Shown piece after piece: positions 1 through 8,117 of a DNA stretch of 64,000 nucleotides (its first letter is position 1; each line of letters begins with the position of its first letter). Made by a program: the position numbers and the translations under genes. A model generated the notes under the pieces. That model was not told the DNA's origin. It searched no databases and worked only from the letters and a program-made list of their open reading frames with translations. This stretch comes from Franconibacter pulveris DSM 19144 (GTDB lineage Bacteria; Pseudomonadota; Gammaproteobacteria; Enterobacterales; Enterobacteriaceae). The stretch spans positions 62,001 to 126,000 of the forward strand of contig JHYZ01000015.1 in NCBI GenBank assembly GCA_000621185.1, in the 5' to 3' direction.

Positions 1-730
1 CACCGCCGCCGAAATGACCAGCAACGCGGTGATCATCAATGCCGAACGCCAGGTAAAAGAGGTGATTATCGACCCGAACATTATTCCCGATATCGCCGTG
101 GATGACGCAAGCGTCATGCTGGATATTCCCGCCGCGGTAACCGCCGCTACCGGCATGGACGCGCTGACCCACGCGGTGGAGGCGTATGTTTCCGTGGGCG
201 CGCACCCGTTAACCGACGCCAACGCGCTGGAAGCGATTCGCCTGATTAGCCAGTGGCTGCCGAAAGCGGTGGAAGAGGGGCATAACCTCGAAGCGCGTGA
301 AATGATGGCTTACGGCCAGTATCTGGCGGGCATGGCCTTTAACAGCGCGGGCTTAGGGCTGGTGCACGCGCTGGCCCACCAGCCTGGCGCGACGCATAAC
401 CTGCCGCACGGTGTCTGCAACGCCATCCTGCTGCCTGTCATCGAAAACTTTAACCGCCCGAGCGCGGTGGCGCGCTTCGCCCGCGTGGCGCAGGCGATGG
501 GCGTCAATATCCAGGGCATGAGCGACGAGCAGGCGAGCCAGCAGGCGATTGCCGCTATTCGCGCCCTTTCCGCCCGCGTCGGCATTCCTTCCGGCTTCAG
601 TAAGCTTGGCGTGACCAAAGCGGATATCGAAGGCTGGCTTGATAAGGCGCTGGCGGACCCGTGCGCGCCCTGTAACCCACGCCGCGCGACCCGCGAAGAG
701 GTGCGCGAGCTTTATCTGGAGGCGCTATGA
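1..730 (+). CDS. fucO: Lactaldehyde reductase / 1,2-propanediol oxidoreductase (FucO-like), 5' truncated by window edge
   Basis: C-terminal about 242 residues of an iron-dependent group III alcohol dehydrogenase; the open frame runs in from the window edge (codons in phase with position 2). FucO reduces L-lactaldehyde to L-1,2-propanediol in the cytoplasm during anaerobic rhamnose or fucose breakdown. The metal-binding pattern is visible: Asp and His in [10 protein letters not shown] and two further His in HALAHQ and [12 protein letters not shown]. The full family length is about 383 residues. It overlaps rhaM by 4 bases, so it belongs to a rhamnose operon rather than a fucose one. Family is certain; FucO rather than a paralogue is inferred from that context. 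Confidence 0.85.
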   Translation, partial: TAAEMTSNAVIINAERQVKEVIIDPNIIPDIAVDDASVMLDIPAAVTAATGMDALTHAVEAYVSVGAHPLTDANALEAIRLISQWLPKAVEEGHNLEAREMMAYGQYLAGMAFNSAGLGLVHALAHQPGATHNLPHGVCNAILLPVIENFNRPSAVARFARVAQAMGVNIQGMSDEQASQQAIAAIRALSARVGIPSGFSKLGVTKADIEGWLDKALADPCAPCNPRRATREEVRELYLEAL

Positions 731-1041
731 TCCGCAAAGCGTTTGTCATGCAGGTCAACCCCGGCGCTCATGAAGAGTATCAGCGCCGTCACTCGCCCAT
801 CTGGCCGGAGCTGGAGGCGGTGCTTAAACAGCACGGCGCGCATCATTATGCGATTTACCTCGACGCTGAGCGCAACCTGCTGTTCGCCACCGTGGAAATC
901 GAGAGCGAAGCGCGCTGGAACGCCGTGGCGGATACCGACGTCTGCCAGCGCTGGTGGCGGCACATGCGGGAGATTATGCCAGCCAACCCGGACAACAGCC
1001 CGGTCAGCCGGGAGCTCAAAGAGGTGTTTTATCTGGAGTGA
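727..1041 (+). CDS. rhaM: L-rhamnose mutarotase RhaM
   Basis: Interconverts the alpha and beta anomers of L-rhamnose in the cytoplasm, feeding RhaA. The 104-residue length equals E. coli RhaM and the sequence is nearly the same throughout ([27 protein letters not shown], ending EVFYLE); His22 of the active site is present. The ATG overlaps the upstream stop in an ATGA, so it is translationally coupled to the fucO-like gene and is the last gene of the rha operon. A hairpin follows 10 bases after the stop. Confidence 0.95.
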   Translation: MIRKAFVMQVNPGAHEEYQRRHSPIWPELEAVLKQHGAHHYAIYLDAERNLLFATVEIESEARWNAVADTDVCQRWWRHMREIMPANPDNSPVSRELKEVFYLE

Positions 1042-1050
1042 GACGCAAAA

Positions 1051-1068
1051 AGCCCGCTGAAGCGGGCT
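1051..1068 (-). terminator. Rho-independent terminator between converging rhaM and permease genes
   Basis: Perfect 7-bp stem AGCCCGC/GCGGGCT with a TGAA loop. On the minus strand it is followed by a T-run (1046-1050), so it best ends the permease transcript. On the plus strand it lies just after rhaM but lacks a good T-run. Confidence 0.75.
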
Positions 1069-1088
1069 GGTTGCGCTTTACTAACGCC

Positions 1089-2351
1089 TCACGCCTTCAC
1101 CGTCTCTTTTAACGCCACCCCTGGCCGGTGGTTTGAGAGGGTAAACGCGGAAACGACCGTAATCCCCAGCACGATGCTGCCGAGAATCAGATAGGTGTCC
1201 TGGAAACCTATCCGGTCATACATATTGCCGGCGAAGGCGGAGAGGAAAATTGCCGCCATTTGCTTGGCGAACTGGAAGCCAATCAGGTAGATGGTGGCCG
1301 ACAGGCGAGTGTCGAACACGCCGGTAATGTACTTAAACGCGCCTACCAGCAGGAACGGCACCTCAAGCGCGTGCAGCATCTTCAGCGCGATAACTTCATA
1401 AACGGTGGTGGCGAACGCCGAGCCGATGATGCGCGTCGCCATAATAGCGCCTGCGATCAGCAGCGTGTTTTTCGCGCCGATGCGGTTAATTATCCACGGC
1501 GAGCAGAACATGATGATGGCGTTGCACATCTCGCCCGCCGTCGTGGCGAAGCCGAACGCCTGGGTGCCTGCCTGCGGCGTCGGGAAGAACGATTTAAAGA
1601 AGGTGGCGAACTGCTGGTCGAAAACATCGTATACGCAGGCCACGCCTATCACATAAAGAATAAACATCCACAGCTTCGGCAGGCGAAACAGGCCCAGCGC
1701 CATCTTCGCCGTCACCTGCGGCTGGTTGGCGCCAAGCGCGTTCATCACCTGGGCGTTCGGGTTGGCGCGCGGACGGGCGATAAGCAGCAGCGCCATCAGG
1801 ATGAGCGCCGCGCCGGAGCCCATCCAGAAGACCATTGCCGGGTTGACGTTAAACAGCATGCCCGCCGTTGAGGCGCACAGCCCCCAGCCAAGGCAGCCGA
1901 ACATGCGCGCTTTGCCGTACTCAAACGCGCTGCTGCGACTTACGCGCTCGATATACGCCTCAATCGCCCCGGAACCGGAGGAGAAGCAAAAGCCGATGTA
2001 CAGCCCGCCCGCCAGCGCGCCGAGCCAGATATTTACCTTAAGAAGCGGCCCGAAGACCCACAAAAAGAAAGGCGCGAACAGCACCAGCAAGGTGGTGATA
2101 ATCCACAACAGATGTTTTTTCAGCCCCAGCTTGTCGGAAATCACGCCCAGCACCGGCTGAAAGGCGATAGCGAACAGCGACATGCAGGAGAAGACAATGC
2201 CGGTATCGGTTTTATTCAGGCCAATAACGTCCGAAAGCCAGATGGGCAGGAACGGAAAGCAGGTGGCCATAATGAAGAAATAGAAAAAGAAAAAGAGGCC
2301 GAAAATCCAGAAATTAGGGTTGTTTTTGTAGGTACAGGCGGTTGTCGTCAT
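1089..2351 (-). CDS. LacY-family oligosaccharide:H+ symporter (RafB/MelY type)
   Basis: Twelve-helix inner-membrane permease of the MFS oligosaccharide:proton symporter family, closely similar to LacY (NFWIFGLFFFFYFFIMA near the N terminus, YDVFDQQFA, LEVPFLLVG). All six residues essential in LacY have counterparts: Glu in AIEAYIE, Arg in GKARMFG, Glu in TAGEM, Arg in TRIIGSA, and His and Glu in LHALEVP. I place the start at 2351 (MTTTACTY), with GAGG 9-12 bases upstream; an in-frame start at 2378 would add 9 residues. It lies downstream of the alpha-galactosidase in the same direction, so raffinose or melibiose is the likely substrate rather than lactose. Confidence 0.9.
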   Translation of the reverse strand: MTTTACTYKNNPNFWIFGLFFFFYFFIMATCFPFLPIWLSDVIGLNKTDTGIVFSCMSLFAIAFQPVLGVISDKLGLKKHLLWIITTLLVLFAPFFLWVFGPLLKVNIWLGALAGGLYIGFCFSSGSGAIEAYIERVSRSSAFEYGKARMFGCLGWGLCASTAGMLFNVNPAMVFWMGSGAALILMALLLIARPRANPNAQVMNALGANQPQVTAKMALGLFRLPKLWMFILYVIGVACVYDVFDQQFATFFKSFFPTPQAGTQAFGFATTAGEMCNAIIMFCSPWIINRIGAKNTLLIAGAIMATRIIGSAFATTVYEVIALKMLHALEVPFLLVGAFKYITGVFDTRLSATIYLIGFQFAKQMAAIFLSAFAGNMYDRIGFQDTYLILGSIVLGITVVSAFTLSNHRPGVALKETVKA

Positions 2352-2381
2352 TATCGTTATCCTCGAAAGGCACACCATTAC

Positions 2382-2401
2382 GGCGCCGCGCGGGCGGCGC
2401 C
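2382..2401 (-). other. Strong intercistronic hairpin between alpha-galactosidase and permease
   Basis: A perfect 8-bp stem GGCGCCGC/GCGGCGCC with a four-base loop lies in the 57-base gap between the two genes. There is no T-run. It could stabilise the upstream mRNA segment or tune the expression ratio of enzyme to permease; its role is inferred. Confidence 0.55.
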
Positions 2402-2408
2402 TCCACCA

Positions 2409-4532
2409 TCACACGCGTTCAAAAGCAATCAGAATGGCGCTTTCCGGGTCGAGCACCGGCAGCTGCAACCCTGCCTGCGCCAGCCATTCCCCCGTCGCGC
2501 TCAGCGGCTCGTTCATCCAGCCTGGCAGCTTGCGCATGGTATGTCCTCCTTCGCCGGTAATGGCGATATTCGGGTGATCCACCAGCCGCACCTGATAACG
2601 CGCGTCCGGCGCAAGCCCCGGCACGCGAAGCGCGCCCGGCAGGGTGTAATCCGGCATCGTCAACTGGCTGACCAAAAACAGCCCCTGTCGCTTGTCCTGA
2701 CTGACCACGCCCTGCGCCTGGGTGGACGCCTCCGGCATCTCCACGCGCCACAGGTCGCCGGTATGGATAAGCTCGCGCCACTGTTTATAAAGCGCAGCGT
2801 AGCGTTGGTAGCCCGCCTGCTCTTCGGCATCCGCTGTGACCGGGTCCAGCTCCAGCCCCATATGGCCGAACAGCGCGGTAAGGCCGCGAAATTCAATGCT
2901 GTGCTGGCGGAAGGTCGCATGGCAGCGGCGGTTGCCGATGTGCGCGCCCATCACCTCCAGCGGGAAGAAATAGCTCATGCCGCGCTGAATGGCGCTGCGC
3001 TCCAGCGCATCGTTGTTATCCGAAGCCCAGAAGCGGTGGCTGCGGGTTAGCACTTCGTAATCGATGCGTCCGCCGCCGGAGGCGCAGGACTCAAACTCAA
3101 TATGCGGGAAGCGGTTGCGCAGCGTATCGAGCAGGCGGTAGAACTGGCGCGTCTGCGCATCCGCCGCCGCCCGGCCCTCGTGCCCCGGCTGCACCAGCTC
3201 GCGGTTCATATCCCATTTCACATAATCCACCGGGTGCTCGCCGAGCAGCCAGCTCATGCGCGCCAGCAGGTAGTCAAACGCGTCGGGGATGTTCAGGTTG
3301 AGCACCCACTGGTGGCGCCCGGTGGTTTTTGGGTAGCCCGGCAGCGCCAGCACCCAGTCCGGGTGCGCCCGGTAAAGGTCGGAATCGGGGTTTATCATCT
3401 CCGGCTCCACCCAGATGCCGAACTCCATACCCAGCGCTTTAACGTGGTTGATCACCGGCATCAGCCCGTTCGGGTATTTCTGCTCGTCGAGATACCAGTC
3501 GCCGAGCGCCGCGTGGTCGTCGTTGCGGCCTTTAAACCAGCCGTCGTCGATGATAAAGCGCTCTACGCCAAGCGACGCGGCCTGGGTCGCCATCTGCATG
3601 ATGTATTCAGGCTGATGATCGAAGTAAATCCCCTCCCAGGTGTTGAGATGCACCGGGCGCGGCTTGTTGTCAGGAAAGCGAATAACTTCGTCGCGCAGAA
3701 AACGGTGGAACTGCTGGCTCATGCCGTTCAGCCCCTGCGTCGAGTGGCTGGCGTAAAGCCACGGCGTGTGCAGCGTCTCGCCCTCTTCCAGCGCGATTTC
3801 GCCCGGCAGATAAAGCGCTTCGGCCTGCAGGTAGCGGCGGCCGTCGGTTTTCACTTCGCACTTCAGCCGGTGGTTGCCGCTCCAGCCGAGATGCACGCCC
3901 CACACCTCGCCGTGCTGCTCGCCGAAGCTCTGCGTCCCGGCGATCAGCGCCGGGAAATGCTCGTGAGAGGTGCGCCCACGGCGGTTTTCCAGCACGAAGC
4001 CGTCGTGGCTTAGCGTTACGCGGTGCGGCTGGAACTCGCGGATCCAGCGGCCATGAAAGGCCATCACCTCAAAGGCGCGCTCCGCTACCGGCAGCGTGAC
4101 GGCGAACCGGTTAACCTGCCAGGCGCCGGCACGCAGGTTAGTCAGGCCGTGACGCACTTTCAGCACGCCGCTTGTCGTCAACACCAGTTCGCTTTGCAGC
4201 CGCAGGCCTGCGCTGGCGTCTTCACTGAAAATTATCAGCGTCTCGCCCTGCTGGCGGACCTCCACAGTGGTGAACACCGGCGAGCCATCCAGCCCGTTGC
4301 GATGCCCTTCAATGCCCGGCGAGCCGAAAAGCCCGTGGCCCAGCTCCGCCATCAGCGTGACGGGCGAATCAACGTCAAGCCGCCCGTTAGCCACCGGACG
4401 CAGCAAACTACCGCAATCCTGCGGCGAAAAGTGGGCAAGATGCGGCCCCCAATAGACAATTTCTGCAAACGGCTGCGTTTTAACAACAATATCGGTAACG
4501 GTGCTGGTCAGGCGGTGGAAGTTCGTTTCCAT
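2409..4532 (-). CDS. rafA: Alpha-galactosidase, GH36 (RafA-like)
   Basis: Cytoplasmic retaining alpha-galactosidase that removes terminal alpha-1,6 galactose from raffinose and melibiose. The 707 residues match the length of plasmid RafA (about 708). The GH36 layout is complete: an N-terminal beta-sandwich, then a TIM barrel with IIDDGWFKGR near 327, the nucleophile Asp441 in YVKWDMNRE and the acid/base Asp505 in WASDNNDALER, then a C-terminal beta domain. First gene of the operon with the permease behind it; two LacI-type operators sit 37-75 bases upstream of its ATG. No signal peptide is present. Confidence 0.92.
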   Translation of the reverse strand: METNFHRLTSTVTDIVVKTQPFAEIVYWGPHLAHFSPQDCGSLLRPVANGRLDVDSPVTLMAELGHGLFGSPGIEGHRNGLDGSPVFTTVEVRQQGETLIIFSEDASAGLRLQSELVLTTSGVLKVRHGLTNLRAGAWQVNRFAVTLPVAERAFEVMAFHGRWIREFQPHRVTLSHDGFVLENRRGRTSHEHFPALIAGTQSFGEQHGEVWGVHLGWSGNHRLKCEVKTDGRRYLQAEALYLPGEIALEEGETLHTPWLYASHSTQGLNGMSQQFHRFLRDEVIRFPDNKPRPVHLNTWEGIYFDHQPEYIMQMATQAASLGVERFIIDDGWFKGRNDDHAALGDWYLDEQKYPNGLMPVINHVKALGMEFGIWVEPEMINPDSDLYRAHPDWVLALPGYPKTTGRHQWVLNLNIPDAFDYLLARMSWLLGEHPVDYVKWDMNRELVQPGHEGRAAADAQTRQFYRLLDTLRNRFPHIEFESCASGGGRIDYEVLTRSHRFWASDNNDALERSAIQRGMSYFFPLEVMGAHIGNRRCHATFRQHSIEFRGLTALFGHMGLELDPVTADAEEQAGYQRYAALYKQWRELIHTGDLWRVEMPEASTQAQGVVSQDKRQGLFLVSQLTMPDYTLPGALRVPGLAPDARYQVRLVDHPNIAITGEGGHTMRKLPGWMNEPLSATGEWLAQAGLQLPVLDPESAILIAFERV

Positions 4533-4568
4533 AAAGCATCTCCGGTTTCAGGTATGCTTTTACTGTTG

Positions 4569-4607
4569 ATCCGAAACGTTTCGGATGCCAACCAAAACGT
4601 TTCGGTT
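4569..4607. promoter_or_regulatory. Twin LacI-type operators of the raffinose operon
   Basis: Two 18-bp palindromes: 4569-4586 is perfect (ATCCGAAACGTTTCGGAT) and 4590-4607 has one mismatch. Their centres are 21 bp apart, two helical turns, on the same DNA face. They lie between rafA and the repressor gene, both on the minus strand. From memory, the plasmid pRSD2 raf operon has the same arrangement, with two 18-bp operators flanking the -35 box; here a TTGGCA-like -35 lies between them, but I see no convincing -10. Confidence 0.85.
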
Positions 4608-4649
4608 ATGTGATCGCGCCGGGATTTTACGGGTTAACGCAGTATGGGG

Positions 4650-5657
4650 TCATGCCGGAGCATGCAGGGTGGAGCCAGGAAGAAAATCGGGCTGCCAGAG
4701 CACCTGAAGCCGCTCTGGCGGTTCGCCGGCGATAAGACGCTGGACCATATCGGCTATCTGGCGGCCAACGCCTTCGCGGGTGGACTGGATAACCGCCGCC
4801 ACGTCGGTTTCCACAATGCTGTCCGGCGGCAGGCCGTCGTAAACCACCAGCGAAACCGCGTTTTCGCCATGCAGGCGGTTGCGCGTTTGCAGCGCCATCG
4901 CCGCGCCGTCGCCGAGCGAGTTGCAGTCAGTGATAATAGCCGTGGGCGGCGCAGGCAGCGCCAGCAGATCGAGCGTGGCTTTATAGCCCGCGCGACGGGT
5001 GGGCGGCAGCATTCGCAGCCCGCTTTCATCGAGCTGACGGCTTCGCAGGGCGTCGCGCCAGCCTTCACGGCGCTGGGTAATAAAAGCCTGGGTGTTATTT
5101 TCGCCAAGCATGGCGATGCGCCGGTGGCCGAGAGAAATCAACCGCTGCGTGGCCTGATAAGTGCCGGCATAGTTGTCGAAATCAAACCAGGCGTAAGGAC
5201 GGGAAAGCCGACTGCGGCCCAGCGCTAAAAAGGGGAAGCGGGCTGACTGGAGCTCCTGCAAACGCGGGTCGTCATCCAGCGTGTGCGCCACGATAAGCGC
5301 GTCCACGCGGCGGCTTTGCACCAGCCGCATATAGCTGTGGCTGTCAGCGAGGTCGTCATCGGCGATAAGCAGCAAATCCACTTCGTGCTGCGCCAGCTCG
5401 CGGCTTATCTCCCCCACCATCTCCATGAAGACGCTGTTATTAAGCGGCGCCGGATGCACCGGAAAAACCAGCCCCACGGCGTCGATTTTGCCCATTTTCA
5501 GGCGCCGGGCGAAGGTGTTGGGCCGGTAGCCGCGCCGCTGCGCCGCTGCCTCCACGCGACCCCGGGTCTCTTTTGAAACATCGTCATAGCCGTTCAGCGC
5601 GCGGCTGACGGTGGTTACAGAGAGTCCGAGTTCTTTGGCGATGGCTTTAAGCGACAT
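4650..5657 (-). CDS. rafR: LacI-family repressor of the alpha-galactoside operon (RafR-like)
   Basis: A 335-residue LacI/GalR regulator. Residues 1-50 form the helix-turn-helix and hinge helix (MSLKAIAKELGLSVTTVSRA, then RGYRPNTFARRL); the remainder is a periplasmic-binding-protein-like sensor domain (VDALIVAHT, DCNSLGDGAA, VVYDG). It presumably binds the twin palindromes just downstream of its own stop and releases them in the presence of an alpha-galactoside such as melibiose. Same strand as the operon it controls. That raffinose-type sugars are the inducer is inferred from gene context. Confidence 0.88.
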   Translation of the reverse strand: MSLKAIAKELGLSVTTVSRALNGYDDVSKETRGRVEAAAQRRGYRPNTFARRLKMGKIDAVGLVFPVHPAPLNNSVFMEMVGEISRELAQHEVDLLLIADDDLADSHSYMRLVQSRRVDALIVAHTLDDDPRLQELQSARFPFLALGRSRLSRPYAWFDFDNYAGTYQATQRLISLGHRRIAMLGENNTQAFITQRREGWRDALRSRQLDESGLRMLPPTRRAGYKATLDLLALPAPPTAIITDCNSLGDGAAMALQTRNRLHGENAVSLVVYDGLPPDSIVETDVAAVIQSTREGVGRQIADMVQRLIAGEPPERLQVLWQPDFLPGSTLHAPA

Positions 5658-5723
5658 ACGATTGCGCGTCCGTGATGAAAACCCGGTTAGTTTCGCCTAT
5701 CGCCTTTATGGAGTCCATAAAAC

Positions 5724-5743
5724 AAAAAAGCGCCCGCAGGCGC
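5724..5743 (-). terminator. Terminator of DUF1471 gene, copy A
   Basis: Five-bp GC stem GCGCC/GGCGC with a CGCA loop (5730-5743), followed on the minus strand by six T (5724-5729). It is part of the duplicated block and recurs at 7742-7761. Confidence 0.75.
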
Positions 5744-5762
5744 TCTTTCGACAGGTTTTTGC

Positions 5763-5972
5763 TTATTTGCTCAGTTCAGCGGTCATGTGAACCTGGTTGC
5801 CGCTGAACGCTTCGGTGATGCGGTAAGACGCGCCGGCATCTTTGGCTTTGGCGGCGATTTGCGCTTCAGCGCCGGAAAGTGTGGTGTCGGTGGCGGTCAC
5901 GGTCTGAGAAGCGAAAGCGCCGAAAGCAGAAGAGAGCGCAACAACAGCAACAAAAGTTTTGATAGTGTTCAT
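5763..5972 (-). CDS. Small secreted DUF1471 (YdgH/BhsA/McbA) protein, copy A
   Basis: 69 residues: a clear Sec signal peptide (MNTIKTFVAVVALSSAFGAFA, cleavage before SQTV), then one short DUF1471 domain ending in a beta-strand-rich segment (ASYRITEAFSGNQVHMTAEL). Relatives in E. coli (BhsA, McbA, YhcN and others) are periplasmic or outer-membrane-associated stress and biofilm proteins; the molecular function of this member is unknown. The protein is identical to the one at 7781-7990. It is monocistronic, with its own promoter and terminator. Confidence 0.88.
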   Translation of the reverse strand: MNTIKTFVAVVALSSAFGAFASQTVTATDTTLSGAEAQIAAKAKDAGASYRITEAFSGNQVHMTAELSK

Positions 5973-6028
5973 GGTGTAAATCCTTCAGTGAGTTTGTTCA
6001 GGGAGAAGGCTGATTGCCTTCGATGTGT

Positions 6029-6057
6029 GTAATAGTAGACCTGTACTCGCTGAACAA
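6029..6057 (-). promoter_or_regulatory. Promoter of DUF1471 gene, copy A
   Basis: On the minus strand TTGTTC (6052-6057) and TATTAC (6029-6034) are 17 bases apart. Both boxes are kept in copy B although the spacer differs at four of 17 positions, which supports their function. Confidence 0.6.
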
Positions 6058-6106
6058 AAAGCGGAAGGATTTGCCGAAATAAATCAAAATTTTTGAATTA
6101 AGAAAA

Positions 6107-6655
6107 TCAGTTCTGCTCCGCCACTAAAATCGCCTCGGTATCCGGCTCCAGCGCGCGGAAAATATGCGCCTGATCGGCCGGATAACAGATGTAATCCCCG
6201 GCGCTCAGTTCTTCCGGCGCATCCGTCAGCCCCACCAACGCCCGGCCGCGCGTCACGATAATATGCTCAACGGAGCCAGCGGGATGCGGATGCGAAAGCC
6301 GTTCGCTGCCCGGCTGGGTCAGTAGCAGATAGATATCGCGCCGCGCTCCCGGCGGGCAGGTGGCGAGCAGAATCGCTTTATATTCCGCCAGCTCCGCGGC
6401 AACCGCAGGCCCTTCACCACGGCGGATCACCTGCGTTTTCGCACTCTGCGGCTCCATCAATCGCGCAAAGGGAATATCCAGCGCCACGCACAGCGCCCAG
6501 AGCGTTTCAAGGCTGGGGTTGCCGTTGCCGCTTTCAAGCTGGGAAAGGGTCGATTTGGCGATGCCCGCGCGGCGGGCTACTTCCGCCAGCGAAAGCCCGG
6601 CGCGGGTTCGCTCGCGCACCAGGCTTTTGGCGATTACGCTTATCGGCTGCGTCAT
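6107..6655 (-). CDS. XRE-family regulator with cupin sensor domain, divergent from azlCD
   Basis: 182 residues: an N-terminal helix-turn-helix (residues about 8-62, with AGLSLAEVARRAGIAKSTLS) and a C-terminal cupin fold (about 105-178, SHPHPAGSVEHIIV and GDYICYPADQAHIF) that usually binds a small ligand or metal. It is transcribed away from azlC, with 87 bases between the starts that contain an inverted repeat, so it most likely controls the exporter and itself, as many XRE-cupin regulators next to AzlCD genes do. The ligand is unknown; a branched-chain amino acid is a guess from the transporter family. Confidence 0.85.
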   Translation of the reverse strand: MTQPISVIAKSLVRERTRAGLSLAEVARRAGIAKSTLSQLESGNGNPSLETLWALCVALDIPFARLMEPQSAKTQVIRRGEGPAVAAELAEYKAILLATCPPGARRDIYLLLTQPGSERLSHPHPAGSVEHIIVTRGRALVGLTDAPEELSAGDYICYPADQAHIFRALEPDTEAILVAEQN

Positions 6656-6668
6656 GTCATGCTCCAGT

Positions 6669-6727
6669 GTTCGTTAAAAAGAACAATCGTTCGTCTTGAA
6701 AAACGAACCTGAGATGTTCATTATAAT
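6669..6727. promoter_or_regulatory. Divergent control region of XRE-cupin regulator and azlCD
   Basis: Contains an inverted repeat GTTCGT-N8-ACGAAC (6689-6708), a second GTTCGTT...GAAC element (6669-6684), and a consensus -10 TATAAT (6722-6727) pointing to azlC. The repeats are good candidates for the regulator's binding site. No well-spaced -35 is seen, in keeping with a regulated promoter. Confidence 0.6.
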
Positions 6728-6742
6728 GGTCATTCGTTCATT

Positions 6743-7420
6743 ATGGCTGAAAAAAGTATGTTGATACATCGCTTCTCGTGCCTGAAAGGCGACATTATAA
6801 GGGCTATTTTACTGGTCTGTCTGGCGGTCGGCGTTGTGGGCGTTTCCTACGGTACGCTGGCGATGGCGTACGGCTTTGCGCTATGGGTGCCGCTGCTGTT
6901 ATCCCTCTCGGTGCTGGCGGGCGCGTCGGAATTCATTTTTATCGGTATCGTGGCGAGCGGCGGCAGTCCGCTGGCGGCCGCGGCGGCGGGTTTGCTGGTG
7001 AATGCGCGCCATTTGCCGTTCGGCATAACGGTACGCGACCTGGTGGGTCAGGGCGCGGCCCGGCTGCTGGGTTCACATATTATGAATGACGAAAGCGTGG
7101 TGTTCGGTTTATCGCAACCCACCCCGGAAACCCGCAAAGCCGCCTACTGGCTGTGCGGACTTGGCGTCGCGCTCTTCTGGCCGCTTGGGGTCATTATCGG
7201 CGTTGCTGTAGGTAAGCTGCTGCCCGCGCCGGAAACTATCGGCCTGGATGCGGTCTTCCCGGCGATTCTGCTGGCGCTGGTGTTGCCTGCGCTGAAGAAA
7301 AAAACCACGCTTATCCGCGCCGGCAGCGGCGCGGCAATCTCGCTTGCCGCCGTGCCGTTTGCGCCAGTGGGGCTGCCGGTGCTGCTCTCTTTAGCCGGTC
7401 TACTGACGAGGAAGAAATAA
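6743..7420 (+). CDS. azlC: AzlC-family branched-chain amino acid exporter, large subunit
   Basis: 225-residue membrane protein of the AzlC/YgaZ family, which with AzlD exports branched-chain amino acids or related compounds. Hydrophobic helices run throughout; the family signature GASEFIFIGIVASGG and LLVNARHLPFG is present near residues 58-95. The -10 box ends only 15 bases upstream of the ATG used here, so the transcript would be nearly leaderless; the alternative start at 6758 also lacks a good ribosome site. The stop shares one base with the azlD start. Substrate inferred from family only. Confidence 0.85.
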   Translation: MAEKSMLIHRFSCLKGDIIRAILLVCLAVGVVGVSYGTLAMAYGFALWVPLLLSLSVLAGASEFIFIGIVASGGSPLAAAAAGLLVNARHLPFGITVRDLVGQGAARLLGSHIMNDESVVFGLSQPTPETRKAAYWLCGLGVALFWPLGVIIGVAVGKLLPAPETIGLDAVFPAILLALVLPALKKKTTLIRAGSGAAISLAAVPFAPVGLPVLLSLAGLLTRKK

Positions 7421-7743
7421 TGGCCAGCACAGGGTTCATTCTTACCGGGATAGCCGTACTCTCTGTCGGCACTTATCTGATGCGCTTTGGCGGCGCCAGG
7501 CTTGGCAACAAGCTCGCGCTCTCTGAACGCGCTCAGGCGCTGCTCTCCGATGCCGCCACGACGTTGTTATTCGCCGTGGCGCTGGCGGCCACCTTTTACG
7601 AAGGGGAAACGTTCGCGGGCATGGCGCGGGTGCTGGGGGTGGCGTTTGCGCTGTTTCTGGCCTGGCGTAAAGCGCCGTTGATTGTGGTGATTATCGCGGC
7701 GGCAGTGGTCACTGCGCTGCTGCGTCTGGCAGGCATAAACTAA
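7420..7743 (+). CDS. azlD: AzlD-family branched-chain amino acid exporter, small subunit
   Basis: 107-residue protein with four predicted membrane helices and the family motif YLMRFGGARLGNK near residue 20. It is the obligate partner of AzlC; the start ATG overlaps the azlC stop (TAATG), giving translational coupling. The hairpin of repeat copy B begins immediately after the stop and may serve both converging transcripts. Confidence 0.87.
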   Translation: MASTGFILTGIAVLSVGTYLMRFGGARLGNKLALSERAQALLSDAATTLLFAVALAATFYEGETFAGMARVLGVAFALFLAWRKAPLIVVIIAAAVVTALLRLAGIN

Positions 7744-7761
7744 AAAAGCGCCCGCAGGCGC
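7742..7761. terminator. Bidirectional terminator between azlD and DUF1471 copy B
   Basis: Same hairpin as at 5724-5743: GCGCC/GGCGC stem with six T on the minus strand. It lies directly behind the azlD stop as well as behind the converging DUF1471 gene. Confidence 0.7.
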
Positions 7762-7780
7762 TCTTTCGACAGGTTTTTGC

Positions 7781-7990
7781 TTATTTGCTCAGTTCAGCGG
7801 TCATGTGAACCTGGTTGCCGCTGAACGCTTCGGTGATGCGGTAAGAGGCGCCGGCATCCTTGGCTTTGGCGGCGATTTGCGCTTCAGCGCCAGAGAGCGT
7901 GGTGTCGGTGGCGGTCACTGTCTGAGAAGCGAAAGCGCCGAAAGCCGAAGAGAGCGCAACAACAGCAACAAAAGTTTTGATAGTGTTCAT
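7781..7990 (-). CDS. Small secreted DUF1471 (YdgH/BhsA/McbA) protein, copy B
   Basis: Encodes exactly the same 69-residue secreted protein as copy A at 5763-5972, differing at seven silent positions. Signal peptide and DUF1471 domain as in copy A. Own promoter (8047-8075) and terminator (7742-7761). Complete protein identity with silent divergence means either recent gene conversion or strong constraint on both copies. Confidence 0.88.
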   Translation of the reverse strand: MNTIKTFVAVVALSSAFGAFASQTVTATDTTLSGAEAQIAAKAKDAGASYRITEAFSGNQVHMTAELSK

Positions 7991-8046
7991 GGTGTAAATC
8001 CTTTAGTCAGTTTGTTCAGGGAGAAGGCCGCTTGCCTTCGATGTGT

Positions 8047-8075
8047 GTAATAGTAGACCTGCAAACACTGAACAA
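8047..8075 (-). promoter_or_regulatory. Promoter of DUF1471 gene, copy B
   Basis: TTGTTC (8070-8075) and TATTAC (8047-8052) on the minus strand with a 17-base spacer, matching copy A. Confidence 0.6.
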
Positions 8076-8117
8076 AAAGCGGAAGGATTTGCCGAAATAA
8101 GTCAAAATTTTTGAATG

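Larger units (their letters stand above)
5724..6098. repeat. 375-bp direct repeat, copy A
   Basis: Collinear with 7742-8116 at a constant offset of 2018 bases and no gaps; I count 16 mismatches, about 96 % identity. Each copy holds a complete transcription unit: promoter, DUF1471 gene and terminator. The copies flank the regulator-azlC-azlD genes. Seven mismatches fall in the 210-bp coding sequence and none changes the protein. Confidence 0.93.
7742..8116. repeat. 375-bp direct repeat, copy B
   Basis: Second copy of the block at 5724-6098, same orientation, with no insertions or deletions. Its left edge abuts the azlD stop codon and its right edge abuts the fdhD stop codon, so all unique flanking sequence has been trimmed to gene ends. 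Confidence 0.93.

Noticed and set aside
2112-5576. Several long plus-strand frames opposite the raffinose genes
   Set aside because: Arg/His/Ala-rich shadows of GC-rich codon usage; the minus-strand genes are unmistakable.
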